From Streptomyces sp. (GTDB lineage Bacteria > Actinomycetota > Actinomycetes > Streptomycetales > Streptomycetaceae): DNA of 64,000 bases. Every line of letters begins with the position of its first letter. Position 1 is the first letter of the stretch. Under the pieces are notes generated by a model, which was given only the letters and a program-made list of their open reading frames with translations, had not been told where the DNA came from and ran no database searches. The DNA lies in NCBI RefSeq assembly GCF_031181555.1, contig NZ_JAPSKQ010000006.1, positions 1-64,000 of the forward strand, written 5' to 3'. Shown in pieces: positions 36,329 through 44,884 of the stretch. A program made the position numbers and the translations under genes.

Positions 36329-37096
36329 TCACATGACCATCCCACCGTCCACCGGCAGAACCTGGCCAGTGACGAACGAGGCGGCGTCCGAGGCGAGGAA
36401 CACGAACGCCCCCGCCACCTCCTCCGGTTCGGCCCATCTGCCCAGCGGGATGCGGGCGAGCATGCGCTCCGCGAACTTGGGGTCGGTGCGGATGGTCTCC
36501 GTCATCGGGGTCGCGGCCAGCGGCGCCAGGGCGTTGACCAGGATGCGCTTGCGCGCCAGCTCCCGGGCGAGCGACTTGGTGAGGCCGATGATGCCCGCCT
36601 TGGCGGCCGAGTAGTTCACCTGGCCGAGGGTGCCGGTCAGGCCGGCCGAGGAGGTGACGTTGATGACGCGTCCCGTCCCGTCCGTCGGCAGGAACGGCAG
36701 GGCCGCCTGCGTGCAGTGGAAGGCGCCCATCACATGGACGTCGATCAGCCGCCGGACGGACTCCTCCCGGAGCTTGTCGAACATCGCCGGAGCCGTGACC
36801 CCGGCGTTGTTGACGAGGATGTGCAGTCTTCCGCCCGCGAGCGCGGCGGCCCGGGACGCCGCGCTGTCGGCGGCGGACCGGTCCGTCACGTCGAGGGCCG
36901 TGCTGTCGGCCCTCAGCCCGGCGGCGGAGAGCTTGCCGGCCACGGCCGCCGCCGCCTCGCCGTCCACGTCGGTGACGAGCACCGCGGCCCCGGCGCGGGC
37001 CAGTGCTCCCGCCACCGCGGAGCCGATCCCGCCGGCGGCTCCGGTCACGAGCGCCGAGCGCCCCGTGAGGTCGAACAGTTCCGTACGGTCGGTCAT
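36329..37096 (-). CDS. SDR family oxidoreductase (FabG-like)
   Basis: A 255-residue SDR from ATG 37096 behind GAGGAGC; an ATG 15 bases earlier is less well placed. It has the cofactor motif TGAAGGIGSA, NNAG, the catalytic serine in NVTSSAGL, Tyr and Lys in VNYSAAKAG, and the ending FVTGQVLPVDGGMVM. All catalytic residues are present. Its likely reaction is oxidation of a 3-hydroxyacyl-CoA, or of an alcohol on the substrate skeleton, with NAD(P). It lies between an ACAD and the GntR gene in one operon. Confidence 0.92.
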   Translation of the reverse strand: MTDRTELFDLTGRSALVTGAAGGIGSAVAGALARAGAAVLVTDVDGEAAAAVAGKLSAAGLRADSTALDVTDRSAADSAASRAAALAGGRLHILVNNAGVTAPAMFDKLREESVRRLIDVHVMGAFHCTQAALPFLPTDGTGRVINVTSSAGLTGTLGQVNYSAAKAGIIGLTKSLARELARKRILVNALAPLAATPMTETIRTDPKFAERMLARIPLGRWAEPEEVAGAFVFLASDAASFVTGQVLPVDGGMVM

Positions 37097-37127
37097 CCCT
37101 GAGCTCCTCATCGTCGGTACGGAAGAT

Positions 37128-38294
37128 TCAGTAGCTGCGCGGCAGGCCCAGGGCGTGCGACCCCAGGTAGTTCAGGACCATCTCCTGGCTGACCGGGGCG
37201 ATCCGCATCAGCCGGGCCTCGCGGAAGAAACGGGCCACGGGGTACTCCTCGGAGTAGCCCATCCCGCCGTGGGTCTGCAGGGCGCGGTCGGCGGCGGTGA
37301 ACCCGGCGTCGGCGCACAGGTACTTGGCGGTGTTGGCCTCCCGTCCGCAGGGCCGGCCGTTGTCGTACAGCCAGGTCGCCTTGCGCAGTACCAGTTCCGC
37401 CGCGTCGAGCCGGGCGAGCGAGTCGGCGAGCGGGAACTGGATGCCCTGGTTCATGCCGATGGGGCGGCCGAACACCTCACGGTCGCGGCCGTAGGCCACC
37501 GCCCGGTCCAGTGCCACCCGGCCGATGCCCAGCGCCTCGGCGGCGATCAGCATCCGCTCGGGGTTGAGGCCGTCGAGCAGGTAGCGGAACCCCTGGCCCT
37601 CCTCGCCGACCCGGTCCCGGACGGGGACCCGCAACTCGTCGATGAACAGCTCGTTCGAGGTGACGGCGTTGCGCCCCATCTTCGGGATCGGGCGGATGTC
37701 CACGTGGTCGCGGTCGAGGTCGGTGAGGAACAGCGTCATGCCGTCCGTCGGCTTCGCGACCTCGTCGCGCCGCGACGTACGGGTCAGCAGCAGGATCTTC
37801 TCCGACTCCACCGCCTTGGAGATCCACACCTTGCGGCCGCTGACGACGTAGTGGTCGCCGTTCCGCCGGGCGTACGTCGTGATGCTCGTCGTGTCCAGGC
37901 CGGCGCCGGGCTCGGTCACCCCGAAGCAGACGTGCAGGTCGCCGTCCGCGATGCGGGGGAGCGTGCGGCGCTTCAGTTCCTCGGATCCGTGCACCACGAC
38001 CGGGTGCATGCCGAAGATGGACAGGTGGATGGCGCTGGCGGCGTTCATCCCGCCCCCGGAGCGGGCCACCTCCTCCAGGAGGAGCGTGGCCTCGGTGATG
38101 CCGAGGCCGTGACCGCCGTACTCCTCCGGGATCGTGATGCCGAGCCAGCCGCCGCCGGCGACGGCGTCGTAGAACTCGTCGGGGAAGGCGTGGTCGCGAT
38201 CCTTCTCCATCCAGTACCGGTCGTCGAAGTCGCGCAGGAGACCGGCCACGGCCTTGCGTATCGTCTCCTGGTCCTCGGTCAGCTCGAAATCCAC
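37128..38294 (-). CDS. acyl-CoA dehydrogenase
   Basis: A 388-residue ACAD from GTG 38294 (VDFELTEDQETIRK). It has GITIPEEYGGHGLGIT, CFGVTEPGAGLDTTSI, VSGRKVWISKAVES and LQTHGGMGYSEEYPVARFFRE. The last turn reads PVSQEMVLNYLGSHALGLPRSY, so again there is no Tyr-Glu-Gly-Thr glutamate. The start at 38294 follows AGGGG; an in-frame TTG at 38339 lies inside the promoter. It opens the ACAD-SDR-GntR operon, with a GGTCAGACC element 47 bases upstream. The likely job is dehydrogenation of an acyl-CoA in the same route. Confidence 0.92.
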   Translation of the reverse strand: MDFELTEDQETIRKAVAGLLRDFDDRYWMEKDRDHAFPDEFYDAVAGGGWLGITIPEEYGGHGLGITEATLLLEEVARSGGGMNAASAIHLSIFGMHPVVVHGSEELKRRTLPRIADGDLHVCFGVTEPGAGLDTTSITTYARRNGDHYVVSGRKVWISKAVESEKILLLTRTSRRDEVAKPTDGMTLFLTDLDRDHVDIRPIPKMGRNAVTSNELFIDELRVPVRDRVGEEGQGFRYLLDGLNPERMLIAAEALGIGRVALDRAVAYGRDREVFGRPIGMNQGIQFPLADSLARLDAAELVLRKATWLYDNGRPCGREANTAKYLCADAGFTAADRALQTHGGMGYSEEYPVARFFREARLMRIAPVSQEMVLNYLGSHALGLPRSY

Positions 38295-38340
38295 GGCGGG
38301 GAACCCCTCTGCCGGTTGCTGATGTGTGAAACATATCAAA

Positions 38341-38349
38341 GGTCAGACC
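38341..38349. promoter_or_regulatory. FadR/GntR-type operator GGT-CAG-ACC and promoter
   Basis: GGTCAGACC recurs here in the context AAAGGTCAGACC. On the minus strand a TTGACG box (38363-38358) lies upstream of it and TTTGAT or TGATAT follows directly, so it sits in the spacer just as at 35387. This supports autoregulation of the GntR operon. Confidence 0.65.
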
Positions 38350-38416
38350 AAAAGAGACGTCAACTGCCCGAGAAACATGACGTAGTTGCGGTGGGCCGGG
38401 GCCAGCCGTCGGATGG

Positions 38417-38444
38417 GAAGGGTCCGCGCGGACGCGGACCCTTC
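38417..38444 (-). terminator. terminator hairpin after the TetR gene
   Basis: GAAGGGTCCGCG and CGCGGACCCTTC are perfect 12-base arms around a CGGA loop. The hairpin begins 20 bases after the TetR stop codon (minus strand) and separates it from the promoter of the ACAD-SDR-GntR operon. Confidence 0.8.
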
Positions 38445-38463
38445 GACTCGGACGACTGCGGTG

Positions 38464-39282
38464 TCAGGCCGTGCCGCCGGCAGCGTCCCTGGCGGTGGCG
38501 GACTTCTTGGCGGCGGTCCTCTTCGTCGTCGCCTTCTTGGCGGCCGTGGTCTTCCTGGCGGTCGTGGTCTTCTTGGGTCCGGTGGTCCCGGCCGTGTTCT
38601 CGGCGGCGTCCCGGACCGTCCCGGTGATGCCGCCCAGGCAGAACTCCCACACGTCCTCCGCGCCGATCCGGGAAGGCTGTGCGCCGACCGGGGCCGCGGG
38701 CGCCTGGGCCGTGAACATCGCCGTCTGCATGATCAGCGAGGCGGTGCGGCGGGGGCGGGGGGCGACGGCCAGGCCGGCCTCGACCGCGCCCTCCACCAGC
38801 TCCGTGAACAGGGTGAGCAGCGGCACGTGGGCGGTGGCCACCTGGTCGGGGTGGCTCACCAGCAGCTGGACGGCGAAGTCGGTGAAGAGCGGGGACTGCT
38901 GCCCCTCACGGGGTGTGGAAGCCTCGTACAGCAGGTCCACCGCCACCTTGAGCCGCTCCAGCGGATCCGCCACGGCCGAGATCTTCTCCCGCATCTCGGT
39001 GGCCGACCTCGACAGCGCGTCCTCGAAGAGGGCGAGCAGCAGCTCGTGCTTGCCGTCGAAGTGCTGGTAGAAGCTGCGCAGCGACTGACGGGACCGCTCC
39101 ACGATCTCCTGCACCGTGAAGTCGGTGGTGCCCTTGTCGGCGATCAGTTCCTGCGCCGCGTCCAGGAAGCGTTGCACGCGCTGCTCGGCGCGCAGCTTCG
39201 CGGCCCGGGTGGATCGCTCGACGGCGCGTTGCCGCCACGCGGGCTCAGGGGACTCGACCGGTTCGGCGGGGACGACACTCAT
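38464..39282 (-). CDS. TetR family regulator with lysine-rich histone-like C-terminal tail
   Basis: A 272-residue regulator from ATG 39282. The helix-turn-helix covers about residues 30-80 (FLDAAQELIADKGTTDFT, then VERSRQSLRSFYQHF). A helical ligand domain follows to about 230. The last 37 residues (236-272) contain 11 Lys or Arg among Thr and Ala, with motifs such as KKTTTARKTTAAKK, resembling the tails of HupS or H1-like proteins. Such a tail is not normal for TetR proteins. The gene is divergent from an ACAD operon, with the best copy of the GAGAAT-N3-ATTCTC palindrome between them. It is the main candidate for control of all six copies. Confidence 0.9.
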   Translation of the reverse strand: MSVVPAEPVESPEPAWRQRAVERSTRAAKLRAEQRVQRFLDAAQELIADKGTTDFTVQEIVERSRQSLRSFYQHFDGKHELLLALFEDALSRSATEMREKISAVADPLERLKVAVDLLYEASTPREGQQSPLFTDFAVQLLVSHPDQVATAHVPLLTLFTELVEGAVEAGLAVAPRPRRTASLIMQTAMFTAQAPAAPVGAQPSRIGAEDVWEFCLGGITGTVRDAAENTAGTTGPKKTTTARKTTAAKKATTKRTAAKKSATARDAAGGTA

Positions 39283-39372
39283 GGCAGAACGGTACTCCAC
39301 ACATGTGAAAAGAGGTGGCACTCCCCCTGCCGAATCGCGCTCCGCGTGAAACGAGACTCTTACTTCCTCTTA

Positions 39373-39391
39373 GCGAGAATGTTATTCTCGC
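39373..39391. promoter_or_regulatory. TetR-type operator, copy B (most symmetric)
   Basis: GCGAGAATGTTATTCTCGC is a perfect palindrome with 8-base arms and a GTT centre. It lies between the divergent TetR (start 39282) and ACAD (start 39447) genes. Position and perfection mark it as the autoregulatory site of the TetR protein. Confidence 0.8.
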
Positions 39392-39446
39392 CGCGCATGG
39401 TGCCGCAGAGGATGCCACCAGAACCTCGGGAGAGCGGAGGCCGGAC

Positions 39447-40301
39447 ATGGAGTTCGAACTCGACGAGGAGCAGCGGATGCTGCGCCGAACGGTGCGCGAG
39501 ACGGTCGCCAAGGTGCGGCCGCAGCCCGAGGACCGGCAATGGGAGACCTATCGGGACCTGGGCTGGCTGGAGGCACCGCCGCTGGAGCTGGTCCTCATCC
39601 TGGAGGAGCTGGGGTACGTGGCCGATCCGACCCCGTTCCTGGCCACCGCCACCTGGTTCGCGCCGCTGGCCGGACGGCTGCCCGAGGGCAGCGGCACGGC
39701 CGTCTTCGACGGCACCGGCCACTATGTCCTCGACGCCGACCGAGCCGACGAGATCGCGCTGCTCACCCCGGACGGTGTCACCGTCGTGTCCGGAGCGAGC
39801 CTCGGCGCCGAGCGCGTCGACGTTCTCGACCCGCACCTGCACGTGGCGCACGTCGACGCGGGCGCTCTGGCGGTCGGCGTCCCCGATCTCGCCCTGGTCG
39901 GTCTCGCGGCCACCGGGGTCGGAGCCTGCCGCCGCATCCTCGATCTGGTCCTCGCGCACGTGAAACAGCGCACGCAGTTCGGCCGGCCGCTCGGCTCGTT
40001 CCAGGCCGTCAAGCACAAGGCGGCCGACATGCACGTGGCCGTGGAACGGGCCCGCGCCCTCACCCACTTCGCCGCGCTCACGATCGCCGAGGACGACCCG
40101 CGCCGGAGCCGGGCCGCCCACATGGCCAAGGCGGCGGCGGGGGAGTGCCAGCGCCTGGTCTTCCGGCACGGCCTGCAGCTGTTCGGTGCCATGGGCTTCA
40201 CCTGGGAGAACGAACTGCAACTGCACCTGAAGCGGGCCCAGGCCTGCGACCTCCTGCTCGGTACCGCGTCCGCCCACAGGAAGGCCCTGCTGGCCGTATG
40301 A
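39447..40301 (+). CDS. acyl-CoA dehydrogenase-like protein, short subunit of a second pair
   Basis: A 284-residue protein from ATG 39447 with GGAGG upstream. It is far shorter than a normal ACAD (380-400). The middle beta domain is reduced, while the C-terminal region is clear: VKQRTQFGRPLGSFQAVKHK and LQLFGAMGFTWENELQLHLKRA. It overlaps the following full-length ACAD gene by four bases. This is the second short-long ACAD pair in the window, here under the TetR-type operator. A two-subunit ACAD for a bulky substrate is the likely product. Confidence 0.88.
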   Translation: MEFELDEEQRMLRRTVRETVAKVRPQPEDRQWETYRDLGWLEAPPLELVLILEELGYVADPTPFLATATWFAPLAGRLPEGSGTAVFDGTGHYVLDADRADEIALLTPDGVTVVSGASLGAERVDVLDPHLHVAHVDAGALAVGVPDLALVGLAATGVGACRRILDLVLAHVKQRTQFGRPLGSFQAVKHKAADMHVAVERARALTHFAALTIAEDDPRRSRAAHMAKAAAGECQRLVFRHGLQLFGAMGFTWENELQLHLKRAQACDLLLGTASAHRKALLAV

Positions 40302-41455
40302 AGCTCGCCGACGACCCCGAGGTGGAGGAGTTCCGCGCTCGGTTCTCCGCCTTCCTCGACGCACACCTGCCCACGGAGGCGGAGGCCCGCGAACGCCCCC
40401 GCTCCAGCGCCCACGTCCCCGACTGGGCCCGCCGCTGGCAGCGCGCCCTCTTCGAGAACGGCTGGCTGCTGCCAGGCCGGCCACCCGAGTACGGGGGAAG
40501 GAACGCCACCCTGCCCCAACAGCTCGCCCACCTCGAGGAGCTGGCCCACCGCCGGATCTACCACAGCTTCAACCCGCAGGGACTTGGCATCATCGCCGCC
40601 TCCCTGCTCACCTTCGGCACCGACGAGCAGAAGCGGCGCTGGGCAGTGCCGATCCTGCGCGCCGAGATCACCGCCGCGCTCGGCATGAGCGAACCCGAGG
40701 CGGGCTCCGACCTGGCCTCGTTGCGCACCCGGGCCGTCCTCGCCGGGGACACCTTCACGGTGAACGGGCAGAAGATCTGGACGTCCGGCGCCCACGACGC
40801 CGACGTGCTCCTCACCTTCGTGCGCACCGACCCCGACGCTCCCAAGCACAAAGGGCTCAGCGCGCTGCTGATCCCGACCGCCTCCGACGGCGTCGTGTGC
40901 CGGCCTTTCGGGTCGATCGCCGCCGAGGACGACCACGACTTCAACGAGGTGTTCCTCACCGACGTCCGCGTGCCGCGGGAGAACCTGGTCGGCCCGCTCG
41001 GCGAGGGCTGGCGCGTGGCCAACGGCTCCCTCGGCCACGAACGCACCCTGCTGTGGCTGTCGTACGCCGAACGCCTCCAGGACCTGGTGCGCGACGCCGC
41101 GGACGCCGGCACCGGCCAGGAGTGGTACGCCACCCTCCTCATGGACCTGACGGCCCTCAGACTCCTCGGTTACCGCCAGCTGGGTCCCGACCGGAACCCC
41201 GCAGAGATCTCCGTGCTCAAACTGCTCGGCTCCGAGGCCGTGCAGGCCGCCTCCCTGCACGCCCTGGAGGCGCACGGCGCCGACGCACTGCCGCACCCCG
41301 CCCGCACCGGCCCGTACCACCACATGAACAACGAGGACTTCGTCTCCAGCTGGTTCGAGCGGTACGCGCGCAGCTTCGCCGGCACCATCGCCGGCGGCAC
41401 CAGCGAGATCCAGCGCAACATCATCGCCGAGCGCATCCTCGGCCTACCGCGTTAG
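40298..41455 (+). CDS. acyl-CoA dehydrogenase, long subunit of a second pair
   Basis: A 385-residue ACAD from ATG 40298 (ATGA overlap). It contains LGMSEPEAGSDLASL, VNGQKIWTSGAHDAD and the ending AGGTSEIQRNIIAERILGLPR. That ending, with Gly for the catalytic Glu of homotetrameric ACADs, is typical of FadE27/FadE29-like subunits of steroid catabolism. It forms an operon with the short ACAD and an enoyl-CoA hydratase, which together give dehydrogenation then hydration of one acyl-CoA. Confidence 0.92.
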   Translation: MKLADDPEVEEFRARFSAFLDAHLPTEAEARERPRSSAHVPDWARRWQRALFENGWLLPGRPPEYGGRNATLPQQLAHLEELAHRRIYHSFNPQGLGIIAASLLTFGTDEQKRRWAVPILRAEITAALGMSEPEAGSDLASLRTRAVLAGDTFTVNGQKIWTSGAHDADVLLTFVRTDPDAPKHKGLSALLIPTASDGVVCRPFGSIAAEDDHDFNEVFLTDVRVPRENLVGPLGEGWRVANGSLGHERTLLWLSYAERLQDLVRDAADAGTGQEWYATLLMDLTALRLLGYRQLGPDRNPAEISVLKLLGSEAVQAASLHALEAHGADALPHPARTGPYHHMNNEDFVSSWFERYARSFAGTIAGGTSEIQRNIIAERILGLPR

Positions 41456-41465
41456 GACGCCGGTC

Positions 41466-42257
41466 ATGGACCAGATCCTGTACGAAGCCGAAGACGGCGT
41501 CGCCGTCATCACGCTGAACCGCCCCGAGGCCGCCAACGCCCAGACCATGGCCCTCCTCGACGAGCTGGACGCGGCCTGGACCCGCGCGGCCCGGGACGAG
41601 GAGGTCCGCGTGGTCGTCCTGCGGGCCAACGGGCGGCACTTCTCCGCCGGACACGACCTGAAGGACCGCTGGCCGGGACCGGACGAGATCACCCTGGAGT
41701 GGATCTACAACGCCGAGACGCGCCGTTACCTCGAATACTCGCTGAAGTGGCGCAACATCCCCAAGCCCACCATCGCCGCCGTCCAGGGCAAGTGCATCGC
41801 CGCCGGACTGATGCTCTGCTGGCCGTGCGATCTGATCGTGGCCGCCGAGAACGCCGAGTTCTCCGACCCGGTGGTGCACATGGGGATCGGCGGGGTCGAG
41901 TACCACGGCCACACCTGGGAGCTGGGCCCGCGCAAGGCCAAGGAGATCCTGTTCACCGGCCGCCCGCTCACCGCCCACGAGGCCGAGCGGGTGGGCATGG
42001 TCAACAAGGTCGTTCCACTGGACGAACTGGACGGATCGGCACGTGAACTTGCGGCGCGGATAGCGAGGATGCCGTCCTTCGGTCTGCGCCAGGCCAAGCG
42101 GGCGGTCAACCAGACCCTGGACGTCCAGGGCTTCTACGCCGCGCTCCAGGCCGTCTTCGACGTCCACCAGACCGGGCACGGCAACGCGCTCAGTGTGAAC
42201 GGTTTTCCCATCCTGACCCGTCTGGAGGACATGAAGCAGCGGATCGAGCAGGGCTGA
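41466..42257 (+). CDS. enoyl-CoA hydratase family protein
   Basis: A 263-residue crotonase 10 bases after the ACAD gene. The oxyanion-hole region is RANGRHFSAGHDLKDRWPG. The usual catalytic positions read IAAGLMLCWPCD and HMGIGGVEYHGHTWELG, so neither glutamate is in the standard place; an unusual hydration, hydrolysis or C-C cleavage is possible. It ends the three-gene operon, and a hairpin follows about 60 bases later. Confidence 0.88.
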   Translation: MDQILYEAEDGVAVITLNRPEAANAQTMALLDELDAAWTRAARDEEVRVVVLRANGRHFSAGHDLKDRWPGPDEITLEWIYNAETRRYLEYSLKWRNIPKPTIAAVQGKCIAAGLMLCWPCDLIVAAENAEFSDPVVHMGIGGVEYHGHTWELGPRKAKEILFTGRPLTAHEAERVGMVNKVVPLDELDGSARELAARIARMPSFGLRQAKRAVNQTLDVQGFYAALQAVFDVHQTGHGNALSVNGFPILTRLEDMKQRIEQG

Positions 42258-42318
42258 GAACCATATCCGCAGAGGAGGGACCCGTGACGGCTGGCAACGC
42301 AACGGCTTTTGCTGTGAC

Positions 42319-42351
42319 CGGTGGCCAGGCTGGTCGTTGGCGTGGCCACCG
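42319..42351 (+). terminator. probable terminator hairpin
   Basis: CGGTGGCCA and TGGCCACCG are perfect 9-base arms with a 15-base loop, 62 bases after the hydratase stop codon. Confidence 0.5.
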
Positions 42352-42875
42352 CTGTGGACCCTGCTGATGTCAATCCGTGGGCAAACGAACAGGACGTGCC
42401 GCACAAACAGTTCGTGCTGCGGTTCAGCAGGGAAGAACCGCGTGGAGCGAAAGAACACTGGACGCTGACCGAGGAGATCGGGCATGCGGGGCCCGAGTGC
42501 CCCTCAGGAAGCCGTGTACGTCGCGGTGCAGTCGCTTGTACCACCGTGACGGCGGCAGGCAGCGATGCGTGCGTACTGCCCCCCACGCAGGATGGCGCAC
42601 CGCCTCGGAACGCTCCTTGACCCGGACCACGCCATACCTCGCAGGCGTATCACCGAGGTGGATCCCCATCATGGGGGCCGCGGCCTCGTTGCCTTCGTGC
42701 TCAATGGACAGGAGGTCGTGGACCGGCCGCCCCGAGAGGACGGCGCACCCGATGTTTTCGCGCACACGGTCTCCTGTGACTGGATCGCGAACCGGCCGAC
42801 CGAAGGTCACCCTCCGATGACGCCGCAGCCTTCGTTCGGTAGGAATGAGTCCGAGAGAGCAGCATTGCCTTTTTA
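42352..42875. other. non-coding or decayed stretch
   Basis: About 520 bases with open frames on both strands but none with convincing codon bias, ribosome site or recognisable family. GC is slightly lower than in the neighbours. It borders a zone with a pseudogene and insertion-sequence remnants, so decayed coding DNA is likely. I could not identify its origin. Confidence 0.5.
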
Positions 42876-42916
42876 GAGAATGTAATTCTTGTCAAATGAA
42901 ACAAGAGGTGTATCCT
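42876..42916 (+). promoter_or_regulatory. TetR-type operator (copy E) and promoter of the propeller pseudogene
   Basis: GAGAAT-GTA-ATTCTT (42876-42890) matches the TetR palindrome with one mismatch. It overlaps TTGTCA (42889-42894), which with TATCCT (42911-42916) at 16-base spacing forms a plausible promoter. A ribosome site AAGGAG and ATG 42930 follow. The pseudogene was therefore probably a member of the same regulon. Confidence 0.6.
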
Positions 42917-42929
42917 TAAGGAGATCCTG

Positions 42930-44135
42930 ATGTCCGTACGAAGAGCTGCCACCGGCTCGCGTCGCTAGTGGCGCGTGCTGGCCTTGCTGGCGGCGGTGTT
43001 ACTCACGTGTACCGCCTGGCAGCCGACGACGGCCGGCACTCGGAGGGTCCTTTCACCGCCCCCACCGCCGAGCCCTGAACGGATCGACGTCGAGCGGTTA
43101 CCGCTGCCGCCCACCACGCCTTCGGACGGCGAAGGGGCCTGCACGAAGGCCGTGAACCCGCGCGGCACCGGCTGTATCGGCTCCGACTGGAACGCTCTGC
43201 AGGGCGGCGGATTCACCACGGACGGCCGCCATGTCATGGCCCTGGTCGAGTTCGTCGGCGCCCCCGCAGCCTCCGATCCCGCCTCGGTCCACCGGGATAA
43301 ACAGCTCATCCTGATCAGGGCCGACGGGACGGCGTTCCCGAGCGGCGATCCCTGGAAGTGCGTGACCTGCGGAAGCGACGTGAAGGACGGATAGTTCCCT
43401 GGCACCGGCTGGGAGCACCCGGAGGCCTTCGCAGACGGCAGGCGTGTGATGGTGGGCACCACCGTGATCAGCTGCGGCCGGTACCGAATCGTCAGTCACG
43501 CCTGCACTCCTGACGACATCCGCGCCTACCCGATCCGCTGGAACGTGCGGGCCGACGGCTCGGGCGAGACCGGCTCGATGCGCGAGCTGCGTCTGCACCC
43601 CGACGGCAAGCACATCGGCTTCAGCAGTGTCACAATGACCGGCAATCGGTTTGACCAGTACAGCTACCTCGCGCGGCTCAAGTTCAACCCGACACCGAAG
43701 ACCGGCAGCCCCTGCGTCCCCCGTTACGACCTGACCGCGGTCACCCGGCTCTTCGACTCCGCCGAGAATGAGCAGCCCGTCCAGACCAAGGAGGGCAGAC
43801 GAGGATCCCCGGACCGCCTGGTGATCGAATCCGAGGTTCCCTCTGTCGGCGAGCTGCGCGGCTTCTCCGCCGACGGCCGGGAGGTCACCTACATCGGCTA
43901 CCCCAGCGAGTCGTCCAGCATCGATGTATACGCCGCTGACCTGAGGACCGGAAAGGTACGTCGGCTAACGGCGCACCCCGAGTACACCGACCCGGTCACC
44001 CTTTCTCCGGACAACCAGTGGACCGCCGCACTCGATACACGCGGCTCGGACAGACAGATGTTCCTGGCCGGTATGCGCGGCGTCCCACCCCTACTGACTT
44101 CGGCTCGTCAGGGTGGGCTTCGGCGAATTTCCTGA
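42930..44135 (+). pseudogene. secreted beta-propeller (PD40/TolB-like) protein gene with two in-frame TAG codons
   Basis: From ATG 42930, behind AAGGAG, one frame encodes a signal peptide (RRAATGSRR, then WRVLALLAAVLLTCTAW) and a secreted protein with repeated propeller blades such as ELRGFSADGREVTYIGY and PVTLSPDNQWTAALDTRG. The frame is broken by TAG at 42966-42968, inside the signal peptide, and by TAG at 43392-43394. Reading resumes in the same frame after each. The 3' end breaks off near 44090, where insertion-sequence DNA begins, and blades are missing relative to the family. Loss of function is the simplest reading. Confidence 0.75.
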
Positions 44136-44139
44136 TGGG

Positions 44140-44740
44140 CTGGGGGTGGTGGCTGTATTCCGTGAGGTGTGTGGGGGAGGGTGGGCTGACCGCTGCGGGA
44201 CGTCGGTGCCGGGAGACGGTGCGGATGCCGGCGGCCGAGCTGTTCGAGCAGGAGATCAAGCCGCTGGAGGTGGCACGGCGCCTGCGGGTGAGTGAGAAGC
44301 CGGCCTGTCAGCGGCACCGGTTGCGGCGGGACGGTGGCCGTGCAGGCTCTGGTCTCGCGTGGCCCGAGCGGTTCACGGTGCCGTCTGCCGCCGCGTTGTC
44401 CGGAGAAATCGGCGGTATATCCCGAGGGAGGGGCGGCCGCGCACGGCTGAGTGGAGGACCAGGTGTGGACGGCGGCGAGGGGGTGGCCACGCTGATCGGC
44501 AGGAAGTTCCACATCTCCTGCAGCATGTCGGGTGCGACGCGCTTGGTGCACCGGTTCGGTTTCAGCCGCAGGTCCCCGCACGGCGGGCGGCCGAGCGCGA
44601 CGAGTGGGCCGTGACCGCGTCGAGGGAGGCGTCCTGGGGTGAGGTAAAAGAGCCCGGAAGCCTGCGGGGGCTGCGTCCGCTTCGAGGACGGGGCAGGTTT
44701 CGTTCGACGGCCGCTCCGGGGCGCACCTGAGGCCGGCGCG
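44140..44740 (+). mobile_element. decayed IS630-type transposase remnant
   Basis: Pieces of a winged-helix transposase appear in order but in different frames: GLTAAGRRCRETVRMPAAEL and EVARRLRVSEKPACQRH (44187-44320), LVSRGPSGSRCRLPPRCPEK in the next frame, VATLIGRKFHISCSMSGATR (44482-44550), then FQPQVPARRAAERDEWAVTA. This is the N-terminal part of IS630-like transposases common in Streptomyces. There are several frameshifts and a stop in place of a Trp. The catalytic DDE domain is absent. It abuts the truncated end of the propeller gene. Confidence 0.7.
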
Positions 44741-44884
44741 GCCCGACTCGCGTACCCGGCTGTGCCACCGTCTGCGCACCCGCGACTGCCTTCGCGTCGT
44801 TCGCCGGTGCCGCTCAGATCCCGGCTTCCTCCGGCCCGACGAACAGGCATCGGCTCAACTGGGGAGGAGACCGTTAACCAAACC

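Noticed and set aside
22460-42257. A polyketide or other secondary-metabolite biosynthetic cluster
   Set aside because: There are no ketosynthase, acyl carrier, condensation or terpene cyclase genes. The mix of ACADs, crotonases, thiolase and CoA ligase is degradative.
42352-42875. Small genes on either strand in this stretch
   Set aside because: Open frames exist, but codon bias, start sites and family resemblance are all missing, so I list it as decayed or non-coding.
42966-43394. Programmed amber readthrough or recoding in the propeller gene
   Set aside because: The adjoining insertion sequences and the lost 3' end make ordinary pseudogene decay more likely. It is kept only as a low-weight possibility in the findings.
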